NCBI GenBank assembly: GCA_932521035.1
Contig: OW051496.1
Span: forward strand, 10,850,001 to 10,914,000
Origin: Oscheius dolichura
Lineage: Eukaryota; Nematoda; Chromadorea; Rhabditida; Rhabditidae
Direction of reading: 5' to 3'
DNA: 64,000 bases
Part shown: one piece after another, positions 1 to 13,106 of the stretch
Layout: each line of letters begins with the position of its first letter
Position numbering within the stretch: position 1 is the stretch's first letter
Program-made: the position numbers and the translations under genes
The notes under the pieces: generated by a model
The model's input: the letters and a program-made list of their open reading frames with translations, nothing else
What the model was told of the DNA's origin: nothing
Databases searched by the model: none

Positions 1-2214
1 ATGGCACCAAAGAGAAAAAGGTGACGTTTTTTTTCTTCTGGGAGCAGAGATCCCGGTCAGGTGGATGACGAGGGTCAGGAGAAAAGAAAGAACAATCAAA
101 AATTTGAGGTTCTCCGATTACTCCGGCTGCCTGCTGCCAGAGTGGGGAAGCCCAATGCCAAATTAGAACGGAGCCCTCGTTGGTAAATAAAGGACGGGAA
201 AAAAGAGCGGGGGACTGCACGTTCCAGCGGGAGATGAACGTTCAGCAGTTCTTACTTTCATTACTGGGAGGGGGCGTTTTAGGAAGGAGAACTTGGATTC
301 AAATGAAATGAAGCGACTGCACACATTGGTGAGCCGTTCTCCCCAAAGGAACAACACATCGTCTCGAGACCTCATATCTTACCGTACCTAGGAGTTCAGG
401 GCCTCAATCTTAAAACAGCCTTTTCTAGGCTCCCAAGTCTGCTCCGCTGCCCCGAAGTCGGTGCTCTTGGTCTCTTTAGAGGACCTATTCCCAATTTCTT
501 CGCTTTGATCCATTCCTAAGTGTCCTTGGACCCTATTCCCCTGGCTACCGTATCCTCTACATGGGATTCTGGGTTCTAAACCGTCCCTCGGAACTTAAAC
601 CCTGTCCTGGCTCTTTTAGGCTCGCAATGCCAGCAGCTTTTACCAAATAGCCGACAGTAACCCTAGAGCCTGGGAGATTTGAAGATGGGTGCCCCATTCT
701 CTTGTCCTAATAGTGGTCTAACCCAGAAAAGGAAGAAGAGGAAAAGGTCCAATGATGTGGAACTCTTCAGGGACCGGCGTCACTTGGCCCATTCCGTTGC
801 TACCGCTTCCCTCTGGAAATATCCCGAAACTGACGCACAATGGTAACCATGTGACGACCAAAAGAGCCTTCTTCTGAAGGTTCAAGACACACAAAATCAT
901 GGAATGGTCCCCCAAAAAAGATCTCTGAATTCGATCCTTTTTAAAGATAGTTTTGCCAGGAGGATGAGCCGGCCTCACGACGAGGATCGGCTGGGATCTA
1001 CCCCCCATGTGAATCAGTCTTTCTGCCCGGATGATCTTCTGGTATTTTCTAGAAAATGACAACATAATAATAAGGGAGGAGAGAGAAAAAGATGAGACGA
1101 CGTTCCAGGCAAGGGAGAGAAGTGCTAATCTGCCCTGAAAATGACGACCAATGAATAGACTAATTCAATTGGATTAACCAGAAGCAAATGGGCTGAAAAG
1201 GCGACGATGACGGCGGGAGGAAGAAGATGATGAAGAGAATACACGTGAGAGAAGGGCATATTCATTTTTTGGAACAGGGGGAAGAGGGCGGCTGCACTCG
1301 TAAAGCCTTGGCAAGACGAGGGACTGGAATTGAAATAAAGGATCCTCCAGCTGCCGAGAGTCTACGGGTGCAGGTGCCCGAAAATACGGTATTCAAATTA
1401 TAAGAAATGCATTTTATTAAAGGGTAGGAGAGGGAGGATAACACAGTTTTGAAAGACACGCGGAGAGATTTTGATGTGTTTTGGGGATAAAGGAACGAGA
1501 GAAAGGGGAGAGGAGGGAGACAATATTATCCTATTATTATTATCAGCTTTTTGCACTTGAGGACGAGAGAAAAAGGACAGAAAGGAAAGAATATGGGTAC
1601 GTGGAAGAGAGAGAGAGAGGGCAGCAGCCCTTTCCTTCCTCCTCTCTATTCAGTATCAGTATCATCATCAGTTTGACCGGCGAAACGGCGGGGATTTTTA
1701 CAGATAAGAAATGGTACATAGAACATTTTAGAGTGGAGGAGGACCGAGGAGGCGGCGTGGAGTTGAGGCAGCCTGAAAACGGAAAGCATTTAGTCATTTA
1801 GTCATTTTACAGTCATTTTGCCCCCATTTAGGACTCAAATTTGGAAAATCTAGAACGATTTAGGCCTTTAAAAAAAGTCGACTGGATGTTTCTTTGCCCG
1901 AGATACTGTAGTCTATTAGATTTTAGAGCTCCAGGACCTCATAGGACAGGTGGCCTAGAGAGACGAGAGGATAGGGGCCGACTCAGGGCCAGTCAGAAGC
2001 GGGTCATTCTTTCATTTTCACCAAAAACAGTTCTCCATGTACAAAATTCTGTGCTCTGGGTCTGGAAGGCCATTAGACTCCCGGATCTCCCCCGTTCTCC
2101 TGGCTCCATGGAGCCACCGGGCATATAAGGCGGACGGTACCCATCCCCTGCTCGGGAACGGGCCTGGCCGGCAAACTTGGTCTCTCTAGGCCTTTAATAA
2201 TGGTTCTTGTATTC
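1..2214. other. Intergenic stretch, no gene supported
   Basis: No reading frame here shows a recognisable domain or a chain of exons with matching phases. The + strand is purine-rich (GA/GGA runs). The only structured item is an inverted-repeat element at 1287-1380, listed separately. Additional 3' exons of the nuclear receptor to the right could lie here, but none was found. Confidence 0.5.
1287..1380. repeat. IR element copy 1 (diverged)
   Basis: The left arm GCGGCTGCACTCGTAAAGCC is degenerate. The right arm CTGCCGAGAGTCTACGGGTG plus CAGGTGCCC is well kept. It belongs to the 12-copy inverted-repeat family. Confidence 0.65.
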
Positions 2215-5200
2215 CTATTCCCATAATTGGTCTAGAAAGGAGATATAAACGAACCATTGCAATATGTCACTGAGCCTAGCCGAGTTTTCATTCTGAGTCA
2301 GGTGGATTTGTAGCGCCTTGACAAATTGATCCTGGATGGCTTGAACTTTCTTCACGTGGGATTCTTTCACCAGGACATTGTGCTCCAAATTTTCTGAAAA
2401 GCTTTCATTAATCTCGAAAAGAGGGAGAGCTACCTGCTCCAGTATTGTAGTGGAGGAGAGTGATGGCCTTGATACAGACGTAAGCCTCGGCGCTGATCCT
2501 CAGTTTAGAAAACGACTGTAGCAGGCAGGTGAACTTCTCTACCAAAGGGCCAGCCTCTCTGGAAGGGACCATTTTATATTTCTATGGCTCCGAGACCCAA
2601 AAATCCTTTTAAAGGTTAAAAACTCACTTGATGACATGCTCCAAGGGAATTGGCTTCCGCATGACGGCGGAGAGTCTCGTCTGCAGGAGGCGAATATTCA
2701 CGGAGGAATCAACAAATGAGACCTGAAACTAAAGCTGATTATTTACCCACAGAAAATGGTTTACCTCTTCGTGTTCGTCTACTGTTGTGGTCGAGACGTC
2801 GTCATTCGTCCCGGAGGAGACCGACGAGGCATAGTAACAGGCGGAGAGGAGGACGAGCTCGGCCCACCGCTGGGTCAGGAGGTGGGTGTGCACTTCCACT
2901 GGCAGTTCGGGGTAGAAGGGTAACATCTTTGTCCACTCGACGAGCTGCTCCACGATTTCGTCACCTATCCGGGAGAGGCGTTGACAAGCCGGCGCCAGTT
3001 CTTCATCCCTCAGGGGAGAGATTCTCAACCCTCGGAGATTTATCAGCCGGTCAATTCTGTCCAACTCGATTAGTTCCTATAAGGCTTCTTTAACGAAAAA
3101 AATGGGAGGATACGGTACCTGGATGAGATTCCGACTGGTAATTCGCGGCTCCCGATCGCAGAGTCTCTTCGCCGGGGCCGAGGTGCTGTCTTCACTCAGT
3201 GGGGTGGCCGTCGACGGCGTCTCGATGTCCGATTCCATTTGTCTCATTTTTCTATATTTCATCTTGTACATACTGTAGATTGCGCTGCCGTTTCGTCCGC
3301 CGGGCATTCGATCCTCCCGTACAGCTGAAAAAAAAGAAATGGAGATGTATTGTTTTGTCGCTGGGGCATAAGAGACTCGGAGAGAGAGAGAGAGTAATAC
3401 CTCAGGTTGCCCGGGGAGACTAAACCGTCTGGAGGAGGAAGGCGGGAGAGGGTGCCCCTCAACAATAAGTACAAGGAAATGGAAGGAGAATCCGGGGAAT
3501 TGCGTCAATGGAGACAAAAAGCATCAAAACTAATTGACTGGGGAGAGGGTAACTGATTATTGAGACTTGAAATCCCCGCTCAGGTGACTGGCTGCTAGTA
3601 ATAATAATGAAGGGAGAGACGAGAAATGGCAAATTAGAGGAGTGGGCAGGCTGAGGCAGGCAGGGACTATGACAACAATCGACGGCTAATCTCTGCCCAT
3701 CCCCCAAAAACAATCCCCCTTGTCTTCTATTCTCGAGACTTACCTTCAAGGACCATTCCTTCTTGGAGACACTTCTGGAATCGGCAAGATTGGCACCTGA
3801 AATGGGGAGGATAACAGAGAGGAGGAGAGGGGCAGACCTATTCCTCTTCTCCTTGTCGATGGGACAACTGGACGATCCTCCGACACAGGTGTAGACACGT
3901 TTGTTTTGGACGGTCCGCTTGAAAAAGCCTTTGCACCTGGAAATGGGGACGGTCTGTTTATGTGGTCTGTTCAGTGGGGAGAGGGGGAAAGGACAGGGGA
4001 CAGCGGGGGGAGACCGTTCGTGCTCAGCATTGGAAATTGGAAATTGAACGGCAGAGGAGAAAAAAGAGGAGGACGAGTAGGAGGATGAGGAGCAGGAGCA
4101 GGAAGCCCAAATTTCGACCCGGCCCGTTGAGCACCATAGGCACAACGGGATACATAGAGAGATTGGCAATAATACAGCCTCCCCCTCCCCCTGTAATATG
4201 GCACTTTGTGGAAGGAGAAAGAAAGAGAGAATGCGAATGTGCGCGACCAATAATATACCAATAGGACTCATAAATCCTGTGAATTCGCCATTGTCCCCGT
4301 CTCTCACTGCCTGCCTCGTATGGTGGGCCTTTTATTGAGAGAGACGGCCATTGGCACATTGGAGAAGGAGGCCGGTAGATAGGGGGACATCTGTTATGAA
4401 ACCCCGCCTGTCTGAAACGAGAGTGACCTCCTCCCCCTCGACATAATACTACTCGGCCAGCTGGGCTAAGAATAACCTTGGTACCATGGAGAATGCCTCC
4501 CTTTCGGCTTCTCTTCCCGTCACCGCCGTCACAACATCTGGTCGAGCAGAGGAGGACAAGGTCGTCCGGAGCCGCACCTGCTCGACTCCCTATCAAGGTT
4601 ACGGGCTTCGTTTAAAGAAGGAATAGAGGGAAGGAGAAGGGAAGGCGAAGAGTTTAGGTAAGTAAAAATGACCGAACCGGGGGGACGAGGGGACAGTCGA
4701 CCTTGGTTTTGCACACTTCTTCTCTTTTTCTTTGACGGTCACAATACCCCCACACAGCGGTTACGTCTACCGATACGTGAAAAGTAAAGAGAGGGTACTG
4801 GCCGGTAGAGAGAGAGAGGACTCATCCCTGCCCCCTAATAGAACTTGGACTGAGTTGGCGGGCATGACTGGGGCAGAGGGGGCCACTGACTGTTAAAAAA
4901 AGACCAGAAAAAGTACACTAGAAAAAAGAGGGGAGGAGTGACTAGTAGCGAGCGGAGGAGTGGCGCAAGTGGCCGGCCCGAGAGCTGGGGCAGTTGGCTG
5001 GCAGCCGCAGACACTAAGGTCGTGGCCCAGTTCGCACAGACATAGCCGCAATTCTCACATTTAAAAATATTCACCCTTGGAAAGAGGAACGAAGGGGAGA
5101 ATGATTTTAAAAGAGCTGGAAGGAGAGGAGAGGGAAGGGTTCTGCGGCGGGATTGAGCGAAGATCAGCGGATCGGGCCAGGCAGCAGACAAACGGCGTGG

Positions 5201-7203
5201 GAAAAGGCGGGCGCCGGCAGGCACCATCTCTGAGATTTACAGGGAGGGGAGGATACCCATCCTCCTCTTGTCACCTCTACTCTCTTTCCCCTAAACACAA
5301 CAATTGATTCGTCACACACGCAGCCTGCGAAAAACTAGGGGGGAGAGGAAGGCGAAAAACTGGCCCCCTACGCAGTCGATTACAGTCACCGTCCGTTGGT
5401 GGTGGGCAGGGTGGGGACGACGACGGCGACGATGGTTACCAGTTGTGTTTGTGTTGTATCATCCCGCCCCCTGTTTCTCTGGGGTACATCATATATTTTT
5501 CTAGGTGGAAAAAAAATATTTTGACGCTGGGGAGAAGCGAGTGGGAGAGGAGGAGAAGAAACTGTCTCTCTTGTTAGGGGAAGGGGACAACTCCGGTCCA
5601 ATGGCCGCCTATCTGGCCATCCTCCTCCTCTGCCGGTATCCAGGGAAGGCCTTCCAAGTCCTTCGGAGCCCCCAGAAGGAGGAGGTCACAATGTGCCCCC
5701 TCCTCCCTATTTGAATGTCAAGAAAACTGGAAAATGGACTGAACTCTTTACCCCAGTCTGCCCGCTTTTTAACAGCTAATAATAAAGCAAGACAAATATT
5801 TTTCTAGGTTATTCTCTCTCTTCTCGCTCGCCAGCCCCGTCTGTTCTCCGGGTGTCCCCTAGTGCTAAGCCGTGAGAGGATGCCCTTGTCTCTCTCTCCC
5901 ACCCACTATGCGTGTGCTTGTCCTGACACAGCCATCCTCCGTGGATCAGTTCAAAACGGGGGAATGAGGCCAAGTTCAGAGAGCGGGAGAGCGAGAGAGA
6001 GAGAGAGATGTGCGTGTGTTGAAGTGTTAAAAGTGCGAAAGGGAAAATTGGGGTCAACGGTTCGCGCCGATCGAAAGTGAGATCCAAATCCTCGGACTCT
6101 CCGAAGTTTGAAGGTCGCGGCCCGATGAGTGAAAGAGACCATTTTCCATTTCACTAGGTGAAGGTCACAGACAGAGAGAGCGCGGGGAGAGAGCGGCCAG
6201 CAGAGAGCGGATAAAACTAAAATCCTGCCTCTTGAGTGGTCATATCCTCAAGTTGAGGAGGTTTCTCTAGGATGCATGGGTCCTCGAACGAAAGATCAGT
6301 TGGGGCACCACCTAAAGGACTGTTTTCCGGTGGGAAATCAAGGTAAGAATGCCCCTGAGGCAGGCAGAGGAGTGTAGAAGCCGTCTCCCGGGAACTAGGT
6401 CCTTTCTTACGCTACCGTATCCACTAGGAGCCTACTGCTTCTTTCCAGGACCTATTTTACCCCAGAGAATATTGGAAGCACAGCCAAAGATTCCTTTACT
6501 CACCCTTCACAGGTATAGATCCCGTAGTGCAGGCCAGAAGAGCGGTCGCCACAAATACTGCAGAGTAGGCAATCGTCCGAAAGATCGAACTAAAATGAAG
6601 CCCATTTTAAGCTATTTTCCTGGTTCTATACCTTTGAATTGAGTTCAGGAAGATCGACTACCCTCTCCGGAAGACTAGGTGTCTCTGATTCGGATGAAAA
6701 ATTCGAAACAGACGGAGCACTGGGCCTGGCAGGGACGAACGCCGGCCTCCAAGGGGTGCGCTCCGTTTCCACTGAGAGAATGTCAGTAGAACTTTGAGCC
6801 GGAGCGATCACCGTGCTGAAACCATTCCAATAAGAAATAAAGGGGATGCTCACCTGGTACTGGGCTTGATGCTCCCGGGAGTGACCCACTGTGTTGAGCC
6901 GGTGAAGAGGGGAGCCGGCCGTTGGATGACAGGACGCAGGGTGGGAGCTAGGCTGCAGAGGTAGAGCTGGTAGAGAGCCAGTCCCTCGTCCGATGGACAC
7001 GGTCGAATCGGTGTCGGCTGAGCAATTGCCGGTGGGTCCGGGCGAAGCCGCAGCACGCCCGGACGACAATCCATCAACCGACGAACTTCAGGGGAGGCCT
7101 GCTGGAAAGGAGAGAGGGTCATATCGAAATGGACTGTCTTCTTGGGAGAAAGGGGGACTGCTATCAGGGAGGGTGAGCAAATAAAACGGAAAGAGAAGGG
7201 CAT
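2215..7203 (-). CDS. Nuclear hormone receptor, NR6A/Hr4 type
   Basis: Predicted ligand-regulated or orphan transcription factor acting in the nucleus. Exons (-): 7203-6854, 6815-6632, 6589-6504, 3936-3838, 3796-3744, 3324-3119, 3076-2765, 2722-2628, 2558-2434, 2393-2215; phases close to 562 aa. The first zinc finger (CSICGDRSSGLHYGIYTCEG) is split from CKGFFKRTVQNKRVYTC by a 2.57-kb intron. The second finger ends RNRCQSCRFQKC. The C-terminal extension LEAVREDRMPGGRN followed by YKMKYRK matches Drosophila Hr4 and the GCNF (NR6A) group; the C. elegans counterpart is, from memory, nhr-91. A ligand-binding domain follows (WTKMLPFYPEL, then EAYVCIKAITLL). Its end (RLSDILQWFVYI...) is shorter than usual, so either the LBD is truncated or a 3' exon was missed. 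The start is uncertain: the first exon could instead begin at an acceptor near 7104. Confidence 0.88.
3937..6503. other. Long intron of the nuclear receptor gene
   Basis: This 2.57-kb intron separates the two halves of the first zinc finger. It is purine-rich on the + strand, that is pyrimidine-rich on the coding strand, with a (GA)n run near 5990-6010. A CxxC-looking frame on the - strand near 5010-5065 does not fit a zinc-finger spacing and was not accepted. Confidence 0.7.
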
Positions 7204-8965
7204 TGGACCGGGAATTGAATCGTTTGATTAATTTGATTGGGACAGGAGGGCAGGGCAAGGAGAAGCCTCTTCACTAGAGGACTAGAGGCATCTAAAATAC
7301 AGTAATCCATAAAAAGGGGGAGGGAAAGTAAAAGGAGGGGGGCGTCTGCCAGATATGGAGGCTTTATTACCCTGACTAGGACAGGAAAGTGGAGCAGAGA
7401 GAGAGATTTTGAGGGATCCGCGAGGTTAAGGAGCTCCTCCTCAACGGAATGGAGGAAAGAGCTTTGGTCAATTGCCGCAATCAGTAGAAGAAAGTGAAGG
7501 GAAGAGGACGAGGGAGGAAGAAACAAAGACAATTCAGAAGGACCACCACGAATCGGACATTAGGGGGGTCGTTGAGGCGAATCTGGGTGACGGTCAGGGA
7601 ATAGTGGGTCAGACCTTGAAATTATGGAAAAGGATTGCGCGATCGCCGTAGCCCCGGCGTGCGTCGACTGCGAAATACTGCCCCCCTCTCGCTGGCTGAT
7701 CCACAACCACCGCCACCACCACGCTCTCAAATGGGGGGCAGAAGGTCGACGCAAGCGAGGTTTCCCTCTTTATGAGAGAGAGACAGAGAGAGATGAAAAG
7801 CCGACATCCGACAGCTGGTGGCTCGAGAATCTCTTTTTCTATTGGGGGAGGGGGGCGACAAGCGGTGTCGGGAGGGAGACGATGACCTTGACGGGGAGCA
7901 TGGTACGAGAGGAAGGGGGGAAATCTGGAGGGGGGAGCAGACTGCCGGCAGAGAGAAAAAAGCAGACAGAGAGGGGAAAGGTAAATCACATCATGGAATT
8001 ATCTCGGGGGAGAAATCCCGGGTCCCGATACAAACCGGTAACCAACTTGGTTTGGGTAGAGGAGAGGATATCTGTCGGAAAGAAGTGGAAGCGATCCTCT
8101 GATAGTGGTTACTAATTAATTTTCCAGGTTATAGTAACCTCTTTCAAATTGTCCAGCTACAGTATTCTGTATTCCAGGAAGGACTACGCCAGGAGGCAGG
8201 CCACGAGCAAGGACGACAGTGGAAAGGACGACGATAGGAGGACGCCGGGAAGGGCGACGAGAAGAGGATGCTGGGAGGAGGCCGGGAGGGACGATGACAG
8301 AAGGACGCCAGAAGGAACAATGCCGGCAGACGACGAGGATAGTTAAACTTTCAAGGTAAACGGATGCTTTGAACTTATTCTCTCCATATGGTCCAATGTA
8401 GTTAAAGAGCTAATTTGTTCACCACGTCCTCTTTTTTCCTATGCGCGTAAAGAAATCAGCCGCCGAGGATCTTCCCACTGGGTAATTTACGGCTCTCCAG
8501 ATTAAAACTTTAGTGAGAATCTCTCGAGGCTGAAGGCTACTGTCTTCAACCTGTGCTCTTCTCTGTCTTCTAGCTATAGGCCCATTTTTAAACGGAAGAA
8601 ATGGCCTTTTTCCAGCCCCCCGGTACTTTCACTGCCAAGGTGAAGGCTACTGTCAACCGACAATTTTCAAATGTCTCTCTCTCTCTCTCTCCCGTCCACT
8701 CCCCGTCTATGTGTCCTTTTCATCGCCTCCCCTTTCCCGACACTGTGTCCTCATATTTCGCGGTGTCGCTGTTCCTATTAGATAGCGAGTGCCTGTCACC
8801 GGTACGGCAAGGACGGCAAGGACGACACGACGAGGAACAAAGGAGGCATTTTTCGGGAACACGCGACGATAACGTCGACTTCGGACAGTTGATGACTTCT
8901 TTTGAACTATTTGGAGAGAGAACAAGAGGGGCTAAATATGTCTTAATTTATTTGGGATTTTGAGA
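7204..8965. other. Intergenic stretch with purine-rich degenerate repeat
   Basis: No gene supported. At 8170-8345 the + strand carries a degenerate purine-rich repeat built around a GACGACGATAGGAGGACGCC-like unit, seen at least twice. Five-prime exons or the promoter of the nuclear receptor probably lie here but could not be placed. Confidence 0.5.
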
Positions 8966-11735
8966 TCATTGGGGAAGGGAGCAGTAGGGCCGCCGAGTCG
9001 AGTCGACTATCATCCATTCGTCCACTCCAATGTAGTTGTTCGGCGAGAGCTCGCGGATTTCGAAGGCTAGCTGGAAAAGGAGGGGATTGGAAGCCTGGGC
9101 TCATAATCTATCGATTCCCGTGCAGAGAATGGGAAGAGGAAACTAACATAGTCATATTGCCCCTCTGCCAGGTCGCGGCCTTCTCTGAACCATCGACGAG
9201 CATCTTTATTAATCCGTGGAGCCTAAAAATGGGAGAATGGCCAGGAGACCAGTTCTCCTACCTCAAAGAGGAGTATCTCCTCGGTGCTTTCGGTTTTCTT
9301 CACGTAGAGACGGAAGGAAGACGACTTATCCACCTAAACGGACCGTTCTTTGGGGCAGACAGTAGAACTAGCCTTATGATATGAGAAGACGAAGAGAGAA
9401 TCTCTGTCAAGGTAGAATGGGGCAGTGGAGAGGCGGGAAAATATCCTTGGACCCTCGGCAAAGGAGAACCAGCCTTCTGAAACTCCTAATATGTACGGTA
9501 GGTGGCAGCTCACCCCGATTGAAGGGCAACTGCGAGGCGTCTCCTTTTATCCCGGTCAGTGGATTACCAATCGGTCTGTTGGCCACTGCCCACTTGGAAT
9601 CCGTTGCAAATCTAGGAATTCCTTTTCTTAAACAAATCAAATAGAAGTGGGCTTACTGTACACAGGGTTGGGATTCATTAAACGAGCAGGTTAGAGCCTC
9701 ACAGGCGGCTAGGACTCCCGCCTCTCCGAAGTCCTTGTTCATCGCGGCTAGTTCATTATGCTCGGAGCTAATGGCTATCGCGTCGTGGCGGACCTTAAAC
9801 GACATTTTTCTTTTCGATGGTGAGTCGGATAGGTATCCTCCCGTCATCCTCCCTAGATGCCAGGGGATTCTAGAGCTCCTCCACCCGGGCAGGCTATCAG
9901 CCCGTCTCCGTCCTCCCCACAGGCAGGCCATTTGCCTGTTCTCATCCTCCTCCCTGGCAGGCCCTCGTCCCGTTCTCGCCATCCTTCTCACCTGTGCACT
10001 GCCTTCGAAAGGCGTCGGTATCCTGTCCAGACTGGCCAACACGGTCTCCGGTAGTGGTCCTTTTCTTGTAATCTGCAATTCAGGGATTTACTGTAAATCC
10101 ACTTCAATTCGGCCGATGTCTGCCAGCTGGCTGTGTCTTTTTTGTGTGCTGCTTATTCCCGGATTGAGTGCTGCTGCAGCTGCTACAAGCGGAGGAGGAG
10201 GAGGCATGGCAGATTCTATGGTGGATTGGATCGGAGCTGGCTACACGGCCGTCGTCCTGCTCAACTGTCTCTCTGGTGTGATTATGGTCTTTGCTATGCA
10301 ACGTGTACACGGATTCAAAGCCATGACCGATCAGATGGTGAGCGACATCCAGAATATTTGTGCCACATCGGTACGTATTGGAATCGGACCGACGGCTAAG
10401 AAGGCTACCGATGAATATGCTCAATCGAAGCCAGAATTTGCCAGTCTACTTCGAAAATAAATAAATTTTCCTATGAGCACGCCTAATAAAGTTGTTTTAT
10501 CCTCGTGGGTTACAGTAGGCCAAATAGGCGCTCGCCGCCGCTTCGGGACCAAAGTGGCCGGCTTTTTAACTACCGTACCGTCGGGTTGAAGCTAATCCAC
10601 GGCTTGGAGGTGGCGCCTCTTGGAGCCACGGCCCTTTCCTGCTCTAGAGATCGGACTCCCAGTGTCGGAAACAGGGTCGTATCTTCTTTCGGAGACAGTA
10701 CCTCCAATTCTTCATTGTGCTGAAAAGCACAACACTAAATATGAGCAGCAGTTCTTACAGAGGAGGCTGCCTCTGGCTGGCACATGACTGCCTCATATTC
10801 CAGCTGGTCTACTATGGCAAATCCTCCTTGGAGATTGACAGCTCGGAAGACGAAGTTATCCGCCACTAGGTAGAGCTTAAAATGGAGATACGGTATTAAA
10901 TTAAAGGGAGGAAAGGGCACCTGGAAGGGAAGCTTTCCCTGCTCGGGAATTTGAACCGTGGCGGGACCGGGATCGCCGCCTTCAATGGAGGCCGAGCAGA
11001 AGGAGAAGTCGGGAAATGGGCGCGAGACCGGCTTGACACAGACTTTTATCCGAACTTCTGGAGAGGTCCAGTACCTAAAAAACAGTTAGAGGGAATAAAA
11101 TGGAGATATTCACATGAAGCGAAGAAGTCCCGGCCCTGCCTGGCAGGCGATCTGGTCGCTGACGAGGATGGCCTTCGCAGTGGCCAGTTGAATGGTATCC
11201 GTGGCCACGATGGCATAACTCCCATCCGGGTAGATATTTGTCCCCGTGGCTACTTGCAGCCTTCCTTGGTCTAGATGGCCAGAACCCTGAAAGCATCCTC
11301 TACTTCTTTATTCAACTGGGAGCCTCTACCTGGAACCAGTCTAACTCATCGACGAATAGCCCCTCCATATTCCTCCATTTACAAGTATTGTCGAATTCAT
11401 CACAATTCAACTGGTCGGCTGAGGTTATAGGAGGATTGGAGCTTGTCCCAAGGGCTGAAATCTCTCTGTCAGGAGGATTAGATTATTTATTGGTCTCGAA
11501 ACGACTGTCTCTAGGAAAGCGGCCCTAACCCAAATTGTGTGTCGACTGTCCCAGGAGGGTGTTCTGCCCGCGTGCCCTGGCTCCTGTGGACGAGGAGACG
11601 CCAATTGTACCCATGTTGCCGGCAAAGTTATCCATTGAAAAAGGGCTGCATTGTTCTGAAAGGGGAGCCGCTCTTGTACTCTAGGAAAAGACTACCTGAC
11701 ATCCTGAATAACAATACTAGGAGGGTGAATGTCAT
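8966..11735 (-). CDS. Secreted protein with two MAM domains
   Basis: Extracellular adhesion or matrix-type protein, predicted 434 aa. Exons (-): 11735-11696, 11655-11530, 11418-11330, 11286-11114, 11074-10921, 10875-10759, 9793-9657, 9626-9514, 9476-9373, 9333-9262, 9222-9148, 9070-8966; all phases agree. The start MTFTLLVLLF is a short signal peptide, and CCACAG lies directly before the ATG, consistent with trans-splicing. MAM 1 opens LNCDEFDNTCKWRN. MAM 2 opens CEALTCSFNESQPC, with the family ending IGVDEWMIVDSTRRPYC. The junction 9373/9333 needs a GC-AG intron. The 965-bp intron between the MAM halves contains a gene on the other strand (10116-10460). If that intron is wrong, MAM 1 ends at a stop at 10735 and MAM 2 is a separate gene. 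The binding partner is unknown. Confidence 0.8.
10116..10460 (+). CDS. Small single-exon protein, signal peptide plus one TM segment
   Basis: Unrecognised 114-aa protein without introns. It begins MSASWLCLFCVLLIPGLS, a good signal peptide, followed by a short Ala/Gly linker and a hydrophobic segment around residues 47-65 (GYTAVVLLNCLSGVIMVFAM). The C-terminal tail is about 50 residues and mixed charged, ending FASLLRK. AATAAA follows about 25 bp after the stop (10486), so it probably has its own transcript. It lies on the opposite strand inside an intron of the MAM gene. No known family was recognised. A type I or small membrane protein is the best description. Confidence 0.65.
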   Translation: MSASWLCLFCVLLIPGLSAAAAATSGGGGGMADSMVDWIGAGYTAVVLLNCLSGVIMVFAMQRVHGFKAMTDQMVSDIQNICATSVRIGIGPTAKKATDEYAQSKPEFASLLRK

Positions 11736-12523
11736 CTGTGGGGCTGCTTTCTTTTGTTTCATTGGTGTTACTGTAAACATTAGTCAATGAAATGGCTAGG
11801 GAAGAGGAGCGGGGGAACAGGAGCAAAAGAGGATGGGCCTGGAATTTTAGGGCTGGAGGAGGATCCCTGACTTCAGGGAAAGAGGAAAGAAGGGAGCAGA
11901 GGGAGGACAGGGGAATGGTAGCCTAACGGCCGATTACCAATGGTTGTTGTGGTTATGGGGCCAAAAGAGCAGGACATTCAACTGAATAAGCTTGGGAAGA
12001 GGCTCCGGAACCTCATAGCGAATCCCCCTAGCCTCTTCGGAAAAGAGGAAATAAGTAAGAGGAGGATGAAACCAGAGAGGAGGAGGTACTACTGGTACCA
12101 AGCCTCTAGGGAGCCCGTGACTGCTACAGATGATTCGTGTGGCGCGGAGACTCTTGACGCGCGGCTGGAGAAGAGGCCGCTTTTGTGACTTTCGTCTGTT
12201 ACCAGTCATGAACAACTTCTTCACCCCGGGGAGAGCAGTTCTCCGGGATATGAAGGGGAAATGGCGGAAAGGAATGTTCAGAAAAAAGAGGAACCGGGAT
12301 CAATTGCCCCGCTTCTTTTGGTCTCCTCTCCTGGCATAACTGGAAGAAAAGAACAAGTTGTTGAACTGGTCAGTCAGTTCAGCAAATATTTGCCGAGATT
12401 TCTTCCCACATCTCGCACGCCGCCCCCCGCTCATCCGAATTAGAATTCGAGGTCGTCTTTTTGGGAACACACAATAGGCAGAGAGAGAGGCATAAAAAAG
12501 AGAGAGAGCTATTTATTATAGGA
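11736..12523. other. Intergenic stretch, no gene supported
   Basis: Purine-rich DNA between the MAM gene start and the 3' end of the saposin-like pair. An 82-codon + frame at 11940-12188 has a composition explained by the purine bias and no family resemblance, so it is not called. Confidence 0.5.
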
Positions 12524-13106
12524 CTAATTCTTGTCACAGAAGTCGATCGACTGGCAGGAGGTCTTCGGGTCGGCGTCGGTGGTGATGAAGTGGTCGAAGT
12601 CTTGCTCGTACTGCTTGAAGTAGGCAACGCACTCGTTCTTCAGGAAACCGAGGGGCTTACAAAGGGCGGCCGTCTCCTTATCGAACCAGGTGTTGAAGTC
12701 GCCGATGGCTCCGTTTTCTCCGTTCTGAAAACAAACCATAAACTTCTTGTGGAGTCTCGAATTCCCGTGCGCAGGTCCCGGAAAGAAAAGGCTGGAAATT
12801 GGAATCAATTTGATCGGATCCATCCTTTTTAATCGGCCTCTTTGAGACCCACGGTTAGCAGCTTCCCTTTGGAGGCCAGGGACCCAGGAAATTTCTGCCC
12901 GGGTCCCGAAGAGATCAAATGGGTGGATTCCCTTCGAGACCCTCCTACGGCCGTCTGCCACCTTGAATAGTTCCTCTAAAACTCACGGTGATCATGTCAA
13001 TGCACGGCTTGCAAAGTGCTCCATTGAGAAGAGCGGCCTTTCCTCCGGGAACAACGAAGGCAGAGGAGGCGACGGCGAGAAGAGCCACGCAGAGGAGAGA
13101 ACGCAT
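12524..13106 (-). CDS. Small secreted saposin-like protein, copy B
   Basis: Predicted 106-aa secreted protein of the nematode saposin-like type, which bind or disrupt lipid membranes; many act in the gut or in defence. Exons (-): 13106-12987 and 12724-12524. The signal peptide is MRSLLCVALLAVASSAFVVP. The mature part carries six cysteines: CKPC, a single Cys before PLGFLKNEC, and the terminal TSCQSIDFC. AATAAA lies about 10 bp after the stop. It is a tandem paralogue of the gene at 13259-13618, with the same orientation, the same intron position and the same ending. Precise function unknown. Confidence 0.82.

Noticed and set aside
5005-5070. Minus-strand FKCENCGYVC segment as a zinc finger exon of the nuclear receptor
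   Set aside because: Cysteine spacing does not fit; the true first finger was found at 6504-6589 with matching splice phase.
11940-12188. 82-codon + strand frame
   Set aside because: Purine-rich DNA gives Lys/Arg/Glu codons by default. No start context, domain or neighbour logic.
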